Below are positions 1 through 8,481 of a stretch of DNA of 64,000 nucleotides, one piece after another. This stretch comes from Serratia marcescens (lineage in GTDB: Bacteria > Pseudomonadota > Gammaproteobacteria > Enterobacterales > Enterobacteriaceae). The stretch covers positions 17,779 to 81,778 of the forward strand of contig NZ_MJAO01000020.1 in the NCBI RefSeq assembly GCF_001902635.1. Direction: 5' to 3'. Position numbers and translations under genes: made by a program. Each line of letters starts with the position of its first letter. Position 1 is the stretch's first letter. The notes under the pieces were generated by a model. The model ran no database searches. It saw only the letters and a program-made list of their open reading frames with translations, and had not been told where the DNA came from.

Positions 1-651
1 ATCGATGGCCGCAAGCAGGAGCCATTCGAGAACGTGACGCTGGATATCGAAGAGCAGCATCAGGGTTCCGTGATGCAGGCGATGGGCGAGCGTAAAGCCG
101 ACCTGAAAAACATGGATCCGGACGGTAAGGGCCGCGTGCGTCTCGACTACGTGATCCCAAGCCGCGGTCTGATCGGCTTCCGTAACGAATTCATGACCAT
201 GACTTCGGGCACCGGTCTGCTGTACTCCACCTTCAGCCACTACGACGACGTGCGTCCGGGCGAAGTGGGCCAGCGTCAGAACGGCGTGCTGATCTCCAAC
301 GGCCAGGGCAAAGCGGTTGCGTTCGCGCTGTTCGGCCTGCAGGATCGCGGCAAGCTGTTCCTGGGCCACGGTGCGGAAGTGTATGAAGGCCAGATCATCG
401 GTATTCACTCACGCTCCAACGACCTGACCGTCAACTGCCTGACCGGTAAGAAGCTGACCAACATGCGTGCTTCCGGTACCGACGAAGCGACTACCCTGGT
501 TCCGGCCATCAAAATGACCCTGGAGCAAGCTCTGGAGTTCATCGATGACGACGAACTGGTAGAAGTGACGCCGACCTCGATCCGTATCCGTAAGCGTCAC
601 CTGACGGAAAACGATCGTAAGCGTGCCAGCCGCGGTCCTAAAGAAGCGTAA
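1..651 (+). CDS. typA: GTPase TypA/BipA, C-terminal part (5' end outside window)
   Basis: The frame is open from base 1 to the TAA at 649-651, giving about 216 residues with no start, so the gene begins upstream of the window. The sequence matches the C-terminal third of TypA/BipA: the end of the EF-G-V-like domain (DYVIPSRGLIGFRNEF) followed by the BipA-specific C-terminal domain (GKKLTNMRASGTDEA, then a basic tail). BipA is a ribosome-binding translational GTPase that helps 50S assembly and growth under stress or cold. The G domain is not in the window. A strong terminator follows at 676. Confidence 0.95.
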   Translation: MDGRKQEPFENVTLDIEEQHQGSVMQAMGERKADLKNMDPDGKGRVRLDYVIPSRGLIGFRNEFMTMTSGTGLLYSTFSHYDDVRPGEVGQRQNGVLISNGQGKAVAFALFGLQDRGKLFLGHGAEVYEGQIIGIHSRSNDLTVNCLTGKKLTNMRASGTDEATTLVPAIKMTLEQALEFIDDDELVEVTPTSIRIRKRHLTENDRKRASRGPKEA

Positions 652-675
652 TCGCTGATTTAGTGTCCCATGCTT

Positions 676-706
676 AGGGCGCGGTTCTCGCGCCCTGAGT
701 TTTTTC
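676..706 (+). terminator. Rho-independent terminator of typA
   Basis: Perfect 8-bp stem AGGGCGCG / CGCGCCCT (676-683 with 689-696), loop GTTCT, followed by GAG and a run of six T. It lies 25 bases after the typA stop. Confidence 0.85.
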
Positions 707-817
707 CTCTGTTGTTCCCCGTTTGTGCGGCGCGCCATGCGCTTTTCCGTTCGCTCCCTGTTCAGCTGTTCCTTTTCCCGCTACAGTGAAATCTCACCGG
801 CCCATCAGGAGAGGACT

Positions 818-1408
818 ATGCTGTATATCTTTGATTTAGGTAATGTGATCGTCGATATCGATTTCAAGCGTGTGCTGGGCGTGTGGAGCAATTTGAGCGG
901 CACGCCGTTGGCGGTGCTGTCCGATCGTTTCACTATGGGTGAGGTGTTCCAGCGGCATGAACGCGGTGAAATCAGCGACGAAGACTTCGCCGGCAAACTG
1001 TGCGATGAAATGGGCATCGCGCTCAGCTTCGAGCAGTTCGCCACCGGCTGGCAGGCGGTATTCGTCGCGCTGCGCCCGGAGATGATCGACATCATGCAGC
1101 GTCTGCGCAACGAAGGCCACCGGGTGGTGGTGTTGTCGAACACCAACCGCTTGCACTGCAACTACTGGCCGCAGCACTATCCTGACGTGGCCGCCGCTGC
1201 CGATCATCTCTACCTGTCGCAAGATCTCGGTATGCGCAAGCCGGAAGCCGACATTTACCAGCACGTGCTGGCTGCGGAAAACGTTGCCGCCGCCGATGCG
1301 GTGTTTTTCGACGATCATCCGGCGAACGTCGCCGCCGCGCAGGCGCTGGGGATCAAGGCGGTGCACGTCACCGATCGCGACGTGGTGCCGGCCTACTTTG
1401 CCCAATGA
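818..1408 (+). CDS. yihX: HAD-family glucose-1-phosphate phosphatase YihX
   Basis: 196 residues, near the 199 of E. coli YihX, a haloacid-dehalogenase-type phosphatase that hydrolyses alpha-D-glucose 1-phosphate in the cytoplasm. Visible HAD motifs are the N-terminal FDLGNVIVD (Asp6 region), VVVLSNTN in the middle, GMRKPE and VFFDDHPANV near the end. The frame is open back to 725, but the ATG at 818 has AGGAGAGG at 807-814 and starts exactly where the family does (MLYIFDLGN). It heads a same-strand run with yihY, dtd and yiiD. Confidence 0.93.
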   Translation: MLYIFDLGNVIVDIDFKRVLGVWSNLSGTPLAVLSDRFTMGEVFQRHERGEISDEDFAGKLCDEMGIALSFEQFATGWQAVFVALRPEMIDIMQRLRNEGHRVVVLSNTNRLHCNYWPQHYPDVAAAADHLYLSQDLGMRKPEADIYQHVLAAENVAAADAVFFDDHPANVAAAQALGIKAVHVTDRDVVPAYFAQ

Positions 1409-1459
1409 GCGCGGGGCGCGTTAAGCTTAAGGCGTATCAACTGACATCAAGGAGTGACC

Positions 1460-2350
1460 ATGTCGTTCTTCCGCCGCAAGCCGCTGCCCTCTGCGATTAA
1501 GCCCGGCGTCACCTTCGGGCGGTTGCTGTACCAGCGCATTGACCACGATGGCCTGACGATGTTGGCGGGCCATCTTGCCTATGTTTCCCTGCTGTCGCTG
1601 GTGCCGCTGGTCACCGTGGTGTTCGCCCTGTTCGCCGCTTTCCCGATGTTTTCCGACATCAGCGAGCAGCTGAAAAGCTTTATTTTTTCCAATTTCGTGC
1701 CGGCCGCCGGCAACGTCATACAGAACTACCTGGAGCAGTTCGTCGCCAATTCCAACAAGATGACCGCCGTCGGCACCTGCGGGCTGATCGTCACCGCGTT
1801 GCTGCTGATTTCCTCGGTGGACAGCGTGTTGAACACCATCTGGCGCAGCAAAAACAAGCGGCCGATCGTCTTCTCCTTCGCCGTGTACTGGATGGTGCTG
1901 ACGCTGGGGCCGCTGCTGGTGGGTGCCAGCATGGCCATCAGCTCCTACCTGCTGTCGCTCAACTGGCTGGCGCAGACCGGCGTCAACGGCCTGGTGGATC
2001 AGGTGCTGCGCATCTTCCCGCTTATTCTGTCGTGGATCTCCTTCTGGCTGCTGTATTGCATCGTGCCGACGGTGCGGGTACCGCCCAAAGACGCGCTGAT
2101 CGGCGCGCTGGTGGCTGGGTTGCTGTTCGAGCTGGGTAAGAAGGGGTTTGCGCTGTACGTCACCATGTTCCCCTCCTATCAGCTGATTTACGGCGTGCTG
2201 GCGGTGATCCCGATTTTATTCCTGTGGGTCTACTGGAGCTGGTGTATCGTGTTACTCGGCGCGGAAATCACCGTGACCATCGGCGAATACCGCGACTACC
2301 GCCGGCAGAAGGCGGAGCAACAGGAACAAAAATCAGAAGGGCAGCAGTAA
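1460..2350 (+). CDS. yihY: YihY/BrkB-family inner membrane protein
   Basis: 296 residues with about six hydrophobic segments, belonging to the YihY/UPF0761 (BrkB-like) family. Its molecular function is not established; despite an old annotation it is not a proven ribonuclease. Features include the conserved [22 protein letters not shown] segment near the N-terminus (read in part: [16 protein letters not shown]) and a Gln/Glu-rich cytoplasmic tail. A GTG lies in frame at 1454, but AAGGAG at 1449-1454 fits the ATG at 1460. The stop overlaps the dtd start by one base (TAATG), so the two are translationally coupled. Confidence 0.88.
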   Translation: MSFFRRKPLPSAIKPGVTFGRLLYQRIDHDGLTMLAGHLAYVSLLSLVPLVTVVFALFAAFPMFSDISEQLKSFIFSNFVPAAGNVIQNYLEQFVANSNKMTAVGTCGLIVTALLLISSVDSVLNTIWRSKNKRPIVFSFAVYWMVLTLGPLLVGASMAISSYLLSLNWLAQTGVNGLVDQVLRIFPLILSWISFWLLYCIVPTVRVPPKDALIGALVAGLLFELGKKGFALYVTMFPSYQLIYGVLAVIPILFLWVYWSWCIVLLGAEITVTIGEYRDYRRQKAEQQEQKSEGQQ

Positions 2351-2787
2351 TGATTGCGTTGATTCAACGGGTGTTAAACGCCAGCGTAACGGTTGGTGGT
2401 GAGACGGTAGGCAAGATTGGCCCCGGTTTGTTAGTGTTATTGGGCGTGGAGCAGGGCGATGACGAGCAAAAAGCGCAGCGCCTGTGCGAACGCGTGCTGG
2501 GATACCGCATTTTCGGCGACGAGAACGACAAGATGAATCTCAACGTCCAGCAGGCCGGGGGCAGCGTGCTGGTCGTTTCGCAGTTCACCCTGGCGGCGGA
2601 CACCCAAAAGGGCATGAGGCCCAGCTTCTCGCGCGGCGCAGCGCCGCAGGAAGCCGATCGGTTGTATCAGTATTTTGTTGGCCAGTGCCGCGAACGCGGC
2701 GTAGAGACCCAGACCGGCGAGTTCGCCGCCGACATGCAGGTGGCGCTGGTCAACGATGGTCCGGTGACATTCTGGCTACAGGTCTAA
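2350..2787 (+). CDS. dtd: D-aminoacyl-tRNA deacylase Dtd
   Basis: 145 residues, the exact E. coli length. Dtd removes D-amino acids (D-Tyr and others, also Gly from mis-charged tRNA-Ala) from tRNA as a homodimer. Both family motifs are present: [18 protein letters not shown] in the middle and [11 protein letters not shown] at the C-terminus (the NxGP Gly-cis-Pro motif). The ATG overlaps the last base of the yihY TAA. Gene order yihY-dtd-yiiD is the same in E. coli. Confidence 0.96.
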   Translation: MIALIQRVLNASVTVGGETVGKIGPGLLVLLGVEQGDDEQKAQRLCERVLGYRIFGDENDKMNLNVQQAGGSVLVVSQFTLAADTQKGMRPSFSRGAAPQEADRLYQYFVGQCRERGVETQTGEFAADMQVALVNDGPVTFWLQV

Positions 2788-2808
2788 GCATTCGGAGAAC
2801 AGGCGTCT

Positions 2809-3756
2809 ATGTATCACCTACGAGTACCCGTAACAGAGCAAGAACTGCAGGAGTATTACCAGTTTCGCTGGGAAATGCTGCGCAAGCCGCTGCACCAGCC
2901 GGTGGGTTCGGAAAAGGATGCCTATGACGCCATGGCCCACCATCAAATGGTGGTGGACGAGAGCGGTAAAATCGTCGCCATCGGGCGACTGTACATCAAT
3001 GCCGACAACGAGGCGGCAATCCGCTTTCTGGCGGTCGATCCGACGTTGCAGGATAAAGGGCTGGGGACGCTGGTGGCGATGACGCTGGAGTCCGTGGCGC
3101 GGCAGGAGGGCGTGAAGCGGGTGGTGTGCAGCGCCCGTGAAGACGCGGTGGATTTCTTCGCCAAGCTGGGGTTCGTCAATCAGGGCGAGATCACCGCGCC
3201 GCAGACTACCCCGATCCGCCACTTTCTGATGATCAAACCGGTGGCAACGCTGGACGATATCCTGCATCGTCCCGACTGGTGCGGCCAACTGCAGCAGGCT
3301 TGGTATGAACATATCCCGCTGAGCGAAAAGATGGGCGTGCGCATTAGTCAATACACCGGCCAGCGTTTCGTTACCACCATGCCGGAGATCGGCAACCAGA
3401 ATCCACACCATACGCTGTTCGCCGGCAGCCTGTTCTCACTGGCGACGCTGACCGCCTGGGGGCTGATTTGGCTGCTGCTGCGCGAGCGCCATCTCGGCGG
3501 CACTATCATTCTGGCGGACGCGCATATTCGCTACAGCAAGCCGATCACCGGCAGGCCACGGGCGGTGGCGGATCTCGGCTCGCTGAGCGGCGATCTGGCG
3601 CGTCTGGCGCGTGGCCGCCGCGCGCGCGTGCACGCCGAAGTGCATCTGTTCGGCGACGAGGATAAGGGCGCGGTGTTCGAAGGCACCTATATGGTATTGC
3701 CTGCCGAGCCGGAGGTGCCGCTGGATCAGGGCGGTTCTGAAGCGCTGGAGGAGTAA
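2809..3756 (+). CDS. fabY: YiiD/FabY bifunctional GNAT-thioesterase-fold protein
   Basis: 315 residues. The N-terminal half (about 1-150) is a GNAT acetyltransferase fold with the acyl-CoA loop [16 protein letters not shown]; the C-terminal half (about 165-305) is a hot-dog thioesterase-like domain ([20 protein letters not shown]). This fusion is the YiiD family. E. coli YiiD (also FabY, and reported as MadA) has been linked to malonyl-ACP decarboxylation that primes fatty acid synthesis; I rely on memory for that role. It starts 21 bases after dtd, probably in the same transcript. The end converges on yicH. Confidence 0.88.
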   Translation: MYHLRVPVTEQELQEYYQFRWEMLRKPLHQPVGSEKDAYDAMAHHQMVVDESGKIVAIGRLYINADNEAAIRFLAVDPTLQDKGLGTLVAMTLESVARQEGVKRVVCSAREDAVDFFAKLGFVNQGEITAPQTTPIRHFLMIKPVATLDDILHRPDWCGQLQQAWYEHIPLSEKMGVRISQYTGQRFVTTMPEIGNQNPHHTLFAGSLFSLATLTAWGLIWLLLRERHLGGTIILADAHIRYSKPITGRPRAVADLGSLSGDLARLARGRRARVHAEVHLFGDEDKGAVFEGTYMVLPAEPEVPLDQGGSEALEE

Positions 3757-3794
3757 AGCGGCGGCCCTGTCCCGACGGAGGGCCGCGCAGTGCA

Positions 3795-5456
3795 TTACGG
3801 CAGTTGTTGGTTCACCGTTTGGCCGTCGCCGGCGGTGGCCTGCAGATTGCCTTTCAACGAGGCTTTGAACGACCCGTCGCTGTTCAGCAGCCCTTTCAAC
3901 TGAAGCTCAAGGTTGCCGTCGCCCGTCAGCGGCACCGGCTGCCATCCCCATTGCTGCAAGGTGTCTACCGGTACCGTTCGGCCGTGCAGCGTCAGCTGGA
4001 ACGGCTTGCCCGGCAGCTGATCGACGGTCGCTTTGGCCTCCAGCAACCCCTGCGGCATAAAGGCGCTGAGTTCGGTGACGTTGATCTGGTTGGCGTCGGC
4101 GTTCAGCGCAAGCGAAGGGCGCCGCACGTCGATCTTGTTGAAGGTCGCTTCGCTGCCGTTCAGATTCAGCGAGCCGGACCAGATACCCCACTGGTGGTCG
4201 CGCGCCAGCAGCAGGTTGCTGCCGTAGCCGTCCAGCGCGGTGATCTGGAACGGGAACGCCGGGTTGATATCGATGATCAGATTGCGATTGGTGGTCAGCT
4301 TGGTGACGTACACCTCCGCCAGCCAGTCCGGCAGCGGTTTCAGCCACAGCGCGCGCCAATCGGTCGGCAGAGTGTACTCCAGCGCCGCCATGGCCACTTC
4401 ATCCAGCTGCAGGCGTTTGCCGGCGCGCAGCCAGTTGCCGGAGGTGCGCAATAGCCCGCCTTCCCAGCGGGTGGTGAATTGCTGAATGGCGATGCCGGCG
4501 GAGGAGAGCCGCAGGGTGGCGATCGGATCGATCAGGTGGAAACCGCCGTTGATCATGTCGCCGGCGTTGAAGTTGAGCGAGCCGTCCTCGCTGTGCCAGT
4601 CGCCCTTTTCGAGGCTGACGTTTTGCAGCGACAGATCGAGATCGTTAAACGCCCAGGCCTTGCCTTCCAGGCGCGCATCGATCAGGTCGAAACGCTTGAG
4701 GGTGACTGGCGGCAGGGTGGTGAAGCGCTGCATGAATTCCGCCAGCGTCAATGGGGTTTGCATGCGCACGCCGCTCAACCGCAGGCGTTCCACCTGCCAG
4801 GTGCCGTCGGCAGCGCGGCTGGCCACGCCGGTCAGGTCACCCTGCGCCAGGTCGGCGCCGAAGTTGTTCAACAGCAGCTGGCCCTGTTTCTGCTCCCCCT
4901 GCATCAACACCTTCGAGGCGGGAATGCCGTTCAGCGTCATCGAACCGGCGCTGAACTGGAACTGGTTGTTGTCCCCCAGCAGATGGCCGGCCAGCGGGCG
5001 CCACGGCGTGATGCCGGCATTGACCTGCTGCGCGTTGAGCTGCCATTCATCATCGTTGGACTGCAGCGCCATGTTGCTCAGCTGCAGTACGTCGGCCTGT
5101 ACAGGCAGCGCCGCCGCCTGCGGCTGCACGTTCAGCGTGCCGTCGCGCAGCGTGACGCTGTGGAAATAGCGCGGTTCGGTGATTTGGCGCAGGCTGAGGC
5201 CGAGATCGACGCGTTTGGCGACCAGCGCCTGCGGCTGACCGTTGCGCGCCAGGTGCACATCTTCCAGACCGATCTGGTCCGGCTGGTGCCACGAATGGGT
5301 GATTTTTCCTATCGACAGGCGGTATTCGCTGTTGCCGCTGATCCAGGCACTCAGGCGGCCTGCCGCCCAGCGGGTTTGCCCCACCAGATACAGCACCACC
5401 ACCGCCAGCGCGATCAGCAGCAGCAACGTCAGCAACAGCTTTCCGATAAATTTCAT
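3795..5456 (-). CDS. yicH: AsmA-family inner-membrane-anchored protein YicH
   Basis: 553 residues, near the 569 of E. coli YicH. Residues 1-22 form one membrane anchor (FIGKLLLTLLLLIALAVVVLY); the rest is a long periplasmic repeat-rich beta structure with the AsmA C-terminal region. AsmA-like proteins (TamB, YhdP, YdbH and others) are thought to bridge the periplasm and move phospholipid to the outer membrane. YicH itself has no proven function. It sits next to xanP on the same strand, but a terminator lies between them, so it probably has its own promoter. Confidence 0.88.
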   Translation of the reverse strand: MKFIGKLLLTLLLLIALAVVVLYLVGQTRWAAGRLSAWISGNSEYRLSIGKITHSWHQPDQIGLEDVHLARNGQPQALVAKRVDLGLSLRQITEPRYFHSVTLRDGTLNVQPQAAALPVQADVLQLSNMALQSNDDEWQLNAQQVNAGITPWRPLAGHLLGDNNQFQFSAGSMTLNGIPASKVLMQGEQKQGQLLLNNFGADLAQGDLTGVASRAADGTWQVERLRLSGVRMQTPLTLAEFMQRFTTLPPVTLKRFDLIDARLEGKAWAFNDLDLSLQNVSLEKGDWHSEDGSLNFNAGDMINGGFHLIDPIATLRLSSAGIAIQQFTTRWEGGLLRTSGNWLRAGKRLQLDEVAMAALEYTLPTDWRALWLKPLPDWLAEVYVTKLTTNRNLIIDINPAFPFQITALDGYGSNLLLARDHQWGIWSGSLNLNGSEATFNKIDVRRPSLALNADANQINVTELSAFMPQGLLEAKATVDQLPGKPFQLTLHGRTVPVDTLQQWGWQPVPLTGDGNLELQLKGLLNSDGSFKASLKGNLQATAGDGQTVNQQLP

Positions 5457-5542
5457 CGTCTACATCCGCATCGGTCAAAAAAGATACCCTGTTTATGCCG
5501 CAATTGGCCGGGCATCTCAAGGGCAATGGTCTGATAGACAAT

Positions 5543-5566
5543 AAAAAACGGCCGCAAGCGGCCGTT
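5543..5566 (-). terminator. Terminator of xanP (minus strand)
   Basis: Stem AACGGCCGC / GCGGCCGTT (5547-5555 with 5558-5566), followed on the minus strand by six T (AAAAAA at 5543-5548 on +). It lies just after the xanP stop. Confidence 0.8.
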
Positions 5567-5584
5567 TGAACGTCAATGGGCGGG

Positions 5585-6985
5585 TTACTTTTTCTCGTGT
5601 TCCTGCGGGAACACCAGGTTCAGCACGATGGCGGTAATGCCGCCGGCGGCGATGCCGGAAGAGAGCAGGGTTTTCAGCCAGTCCGGCGCGAACTGCAGGA
5701 TCAGCGGCTGCTGGGATACGCCCATGCCGACGGCCAGCGACAGTGCCATGATCATGATGGCGCGGCGGTTCAGGCGCTCGCGCGACACGATGCGCACGCC
5801 CGAGGCGGCGATGGTACCGAACATCACGATGGTCGCACCGCCCAGCACTGGCTCGGGAATGTGCTGCACGAAGCCGGCCACCGCCGGGAACAGCCCCAGC
5901 GCGATCAGCATCAGCGCCACGACGAAGCCGACGTAGCGGCTGGCGACGCCGGTCAGCTGGATCACACCGTTGTTCTGGCCGAAGCAGGAGTTGGGGAAGG
6001 TGTTGAACACCGCCGACAGCATCGAGTTCAGGCCGTTGGCCAGCACGCCGCCCTTCAGGCGCTTCATGTACAGCGGCCCGCTGACCGGCTGTTCGGAGAC
6101 GTCAGAAGTGGCGGTGATGTCGCCGATGGTTTCCAACGAAGTGACCATAAAGATCAGCATCAGCGGCAGCAGCAGGTTCCAGTCGAAGCCCAGGCCGTAA
6201 TAGAGCGGCGTTGGGATGGTGATCGCCGCCGTTGGGGCCGCCGGTGCGTCGGCGGGCAGCATGTCCATCGCCCAGGCCAGCAGGTAGCCGATCGCCATGG
6301 CGATCACCAGCGAAGCCACGCGCAGGTATGGGTTGCGCTGGCGGTTCAGCAGGATGATCACCACCAGCACCGCGCCGGCCAGCAGCAGGTTTTTCGGCGA
6401 GCCGAAGCTGTGATCGTTCATCGCGGCGTAGCCGCCGCCGATCGAGGTCAGGCCAACCTGAATCAGCGACAGACCGATGATCATCACCACGATGCCGGAG
6501 ACCAGCGGGGTGATGATGCGGCGCGCCAGGTGCAGCACGCGCGACAGCAGAATTTCGGTGCAGGAGGCGACCATCAGGGTGCCGAACAGTGCGGCCATCA
6601 TGGTCGGCACGTCGGCGCCGCCGTTTTTCAGCGCCAGGCCGCCCATGATCAGCGGCGAAACGAAGTTGAAGCTGGTGCCCTGAATCGACAGCAGCCCGGA
6701 GCCCACTGGCCCCCAGGTTTTGATTTGCAGAATGGAAGCCAGACCGGAGGCGAACAGCGACATGCTGATGATGTGCTGAGTATCCTGCGCCGGCAGGCCC
6801 AGCGCCTGACAAATCAGTAGAGCCGGGGTGATCACCGCGACGAACATCGCCAACAGATGCTGGCCGGCGGCAAACAGCGTTTGCGGCAGCGGCGGGCGAT
6901 CTTCCAGGCGATAAATCAGTTCGCTGGCGCGGGGTTCAGAGGAGGCTTGGCGCGCGGCATCAAGCTCGGAGGATGACATGCTCAT
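5585..6985 (-). CDS. xanP: Xanthine permease XanP
   Basis: 466 residues, against 463 in E. coli XanP (YicE), to which it is near-identical over long stretches. It is a proton-driven xanthine importer of the NCS2 (nucleobase/ascorbate) family with 14 membrane segments. The family signature [14 protein letters not shown] and the loop [15 protein letters not shown] are present. The frame is open to 7045, but the start is put at the ATG of MSMSSSEL at 6985, before the conserved [15 protein letters not shown]. It is divergent from gltS. Confidence 0.95.
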   Translation of the reverse strand: MSMSSSELDAARQASSEPRASELIYRLEDRPPLPQTLFAAGQHLLAMFVAVITPALLICQALGLPAQDTQHIISMSLFASGLASILQIKTWGPVGSGLLSIQGTSFNFVSPLIMGGLALKNGGADVPTMMAALFGTLMVASCTEILLSRVLHLARRIITPLVSGIVVMIIGLSLIQVGLTSIGGGYAAMNDHSFGSPKNLLLAGAVLVVIILLNRQRNPYLRVASLVIAMAIGYLLAWAMDMLPADAPAAPTAAITIPTPLYYGLGFDWNLLLPLMLIFMVTSLETIGDITATSDVSEQPVSGPLYMKRLKGGVLANGLNSMLSAVFNTFPNSCFGQNNGVIQLTGVASRYVGFVVALMLIALGLFPAVAGFVQHIPEPVLGGATIVMFGTIAASGVRIVSRERLNRRAIMIMALSLAVGMGVSQQPLILQFAPDWLKTLLSSGIAAGGITAIVLNLVFPQEHEKK

Positions 6986-7224
6986 GGTGTGGCGTTTCCA
7001 GATACGGCAAAGCAGGCATTTTAATGCGCCGCCCCGCAAAAGCAAACGGTTGCGTGCAAATATTATGTTGCCGACTTTCGCGTTTATGTCGCATTTTCAT
7101 TCATTTTCTCTTGTCATCTCAGCGTTTTTTACTTTTAATCCTGCACTCATCAAGTTTAAAAACTAAGTGGTTTCTATAACTTATTATTTTTATTTGGATC
7201 TTTTCCCTTACATGGAGTACCTGG

Positions 7225-8436
7225 ATGTTTCATCTTGATACTTATGGCACGTTAGTCGCGGCGACGCTGGTTTTGCTCCTCGGGGGCAAGTGCGTCAGAA
7301 GCATTCCTCTGCTGCGAAAATATACTATTCCCGCGCCCGTCGCCGGCGGTTTGCTGGTGGCCCTCCTGCTGTTAGCCCTGAAAAAGTTCGTCAACTGGGA
7401 AATCAGTTTTGACATGTCGCTGAAGGACCCGCTGATGCTGGCCTTCTTCGCCACCATCGGCCTGAACGCCAACCTGGCGCGTTTGCGCGCCGGCGGCAAG
7501 GTGCTGCTGGTGTTCTTGTTCGTGGTGCTGGGGCTGTTGATCGTGCAGAACGCCATCGGCATCGGCATGGCGAAAATGCTGGGGCTGGATCCGTTGATGG
7601 GCCTGATCGCCGGTTCGATCACCCTGTCGGGCGGCCACGGTACCGGGGCCGCCTGGAGTAAGCTGTTCATCGAGCGCTACGGCTTTGAAAATGCCACGGA
7701 AGTCGCCATGGCCTGCGCCACCTTCGGCCTGGTGCTGGGCGGCCTGATCGGCGGCCCGGTGGCGCGCTATCTGGTTAAACACTCCTCTACGCCGGAAGGC
7801 ACGCCGGAAGACAGCGTGCAGCCGAGCGGCTTCGAGAAGCCGGAAAGCGGTCGCCTTATCACCTCGCTGGTGATGATCGAAACCATCGCCATGATCGCCA
7901 TCTGTCTGAGCCTGGGGCAACTGATTGCCGGCCTGCTGAGCGGCACGGTGTTTGAGCTGCCGAATTTCGTCTGCGTGCTGTTCGTCGGGGTGATCCTCAG
8001 CAACACGCTGGCTTTCACCGGCTTCTATACCGTGTTCGAGCGGGCGGTGTCGGTGCTGGGCAACGTCAGCCTGTCGCTGTTCCTGGCGATGGCGTTGATG
8101 AGCCTGCGCCTGTGGGAGCTGGCCTCGCTGGCGCTGCCGATGCTGGCGATCCTGGCGGTGCAGACTCTGGTGATGGCGCTGTACGCGATCTTCGTCACCT
8201 ACCGGGTGATGGGCAAAAACTACGACGCAGCGGTGCTGGCCGCCGGCCACTGCGGTTTCGGCATGGGCGCCACGCCGACGGCGATCGCCAACATGCAGGC
8301 GATCACCGATCGCTTCGGCCCGTCGCACGTGGCGTTTTTGGTGGTGCCGATGGTGGGGGCGTTCTTTATCGATATCGCCAATGCCATCGTCATCAAGCTG
8401 TATCTGCTGCTGCCGGTGTTCCCGGCGGTGGGGTGA
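7225..8436 (+). CDS. gltS: Sodium/glutamate symporter GltS
   Basis: 403 residues, against 401 in E. coli. GltS brings in L-glutamate with Na+ as an inner membrane dimer. The two inverted repeats each carry a glycine-rich re-entrant loop: SGGHGTGAAW near residue 133 and GFGMGATPTAIANMQ near 350. The ATG at 7225 is preceded by GGAGTACCTGG. The 239 bases between xanP and gltS are AT-rich and should hold both divergent promoters; no operator was recognised there. A strong terminator at 8459 ends the gene. Confidence 0.95.
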   Translation: MFHLDTYGTLVAATLVLLLGGKCVRSIPLLRKYTIPAPVAGGLLVALLLLALKKFVNWEISFDMSLKDPLMLAFFATIGLNANLARLRAGGKVLLVFLFVVLGLLIVQNAIGIGMAKMLGLDPLMGLIAGSITLSGGHGTGAAWSKLFIERYGFENATEVAMACATFGLVLGGLIGGPVARYLVKHSSTPEGTPEDSVQPSGFEKPESGRLITSLVMIETIAMIAICLSLGQLIAGLLSGTVFELPNFVCVLFVGVILSNTLAFTGFYTVFERAVSVLGNVSLSLFLAMALMSLRLWELASLALPMLAILAVQTLVMALYAIFVTYRVMGKNYDAAVLAAGHCGFGMGATPTAIANMQAITDRFGPSHVAFLVVPMVGAFFIDIANAIVIKLYLLLPVFPAVG

Positions 8437-8458
8437 TATCGCGAGTGATAAAAGAAGA

Positions 8459-8481
8459 GGGCGCCTGCGGCGCCCTTTTTT
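8459..8481 (+). terminator. Terminator between gltS and recG
   Basis: Perfect stem GGGCGCC / GGCGCCC (8459-8465 with 8469-8475), loop TGC, then six T. The A/G-rich 5' flank suggests it can also stop recG transcription coming from the other side. Confidence 0.85.

Noticed and set aside
3761..3786. GCGGCCCT / AGGGCCGC hairpin between fabY and yicH
   Set aside because: The stem is good, but there is no T run and the loop is 10 bases; too weak to call a terminator.
5576..6820. 414-codon open frame on + opposite xanP
   Set aside because: Composition is His/Gln/Arg-rich as expected from the antisense of a membrane protein gene; no motifs.
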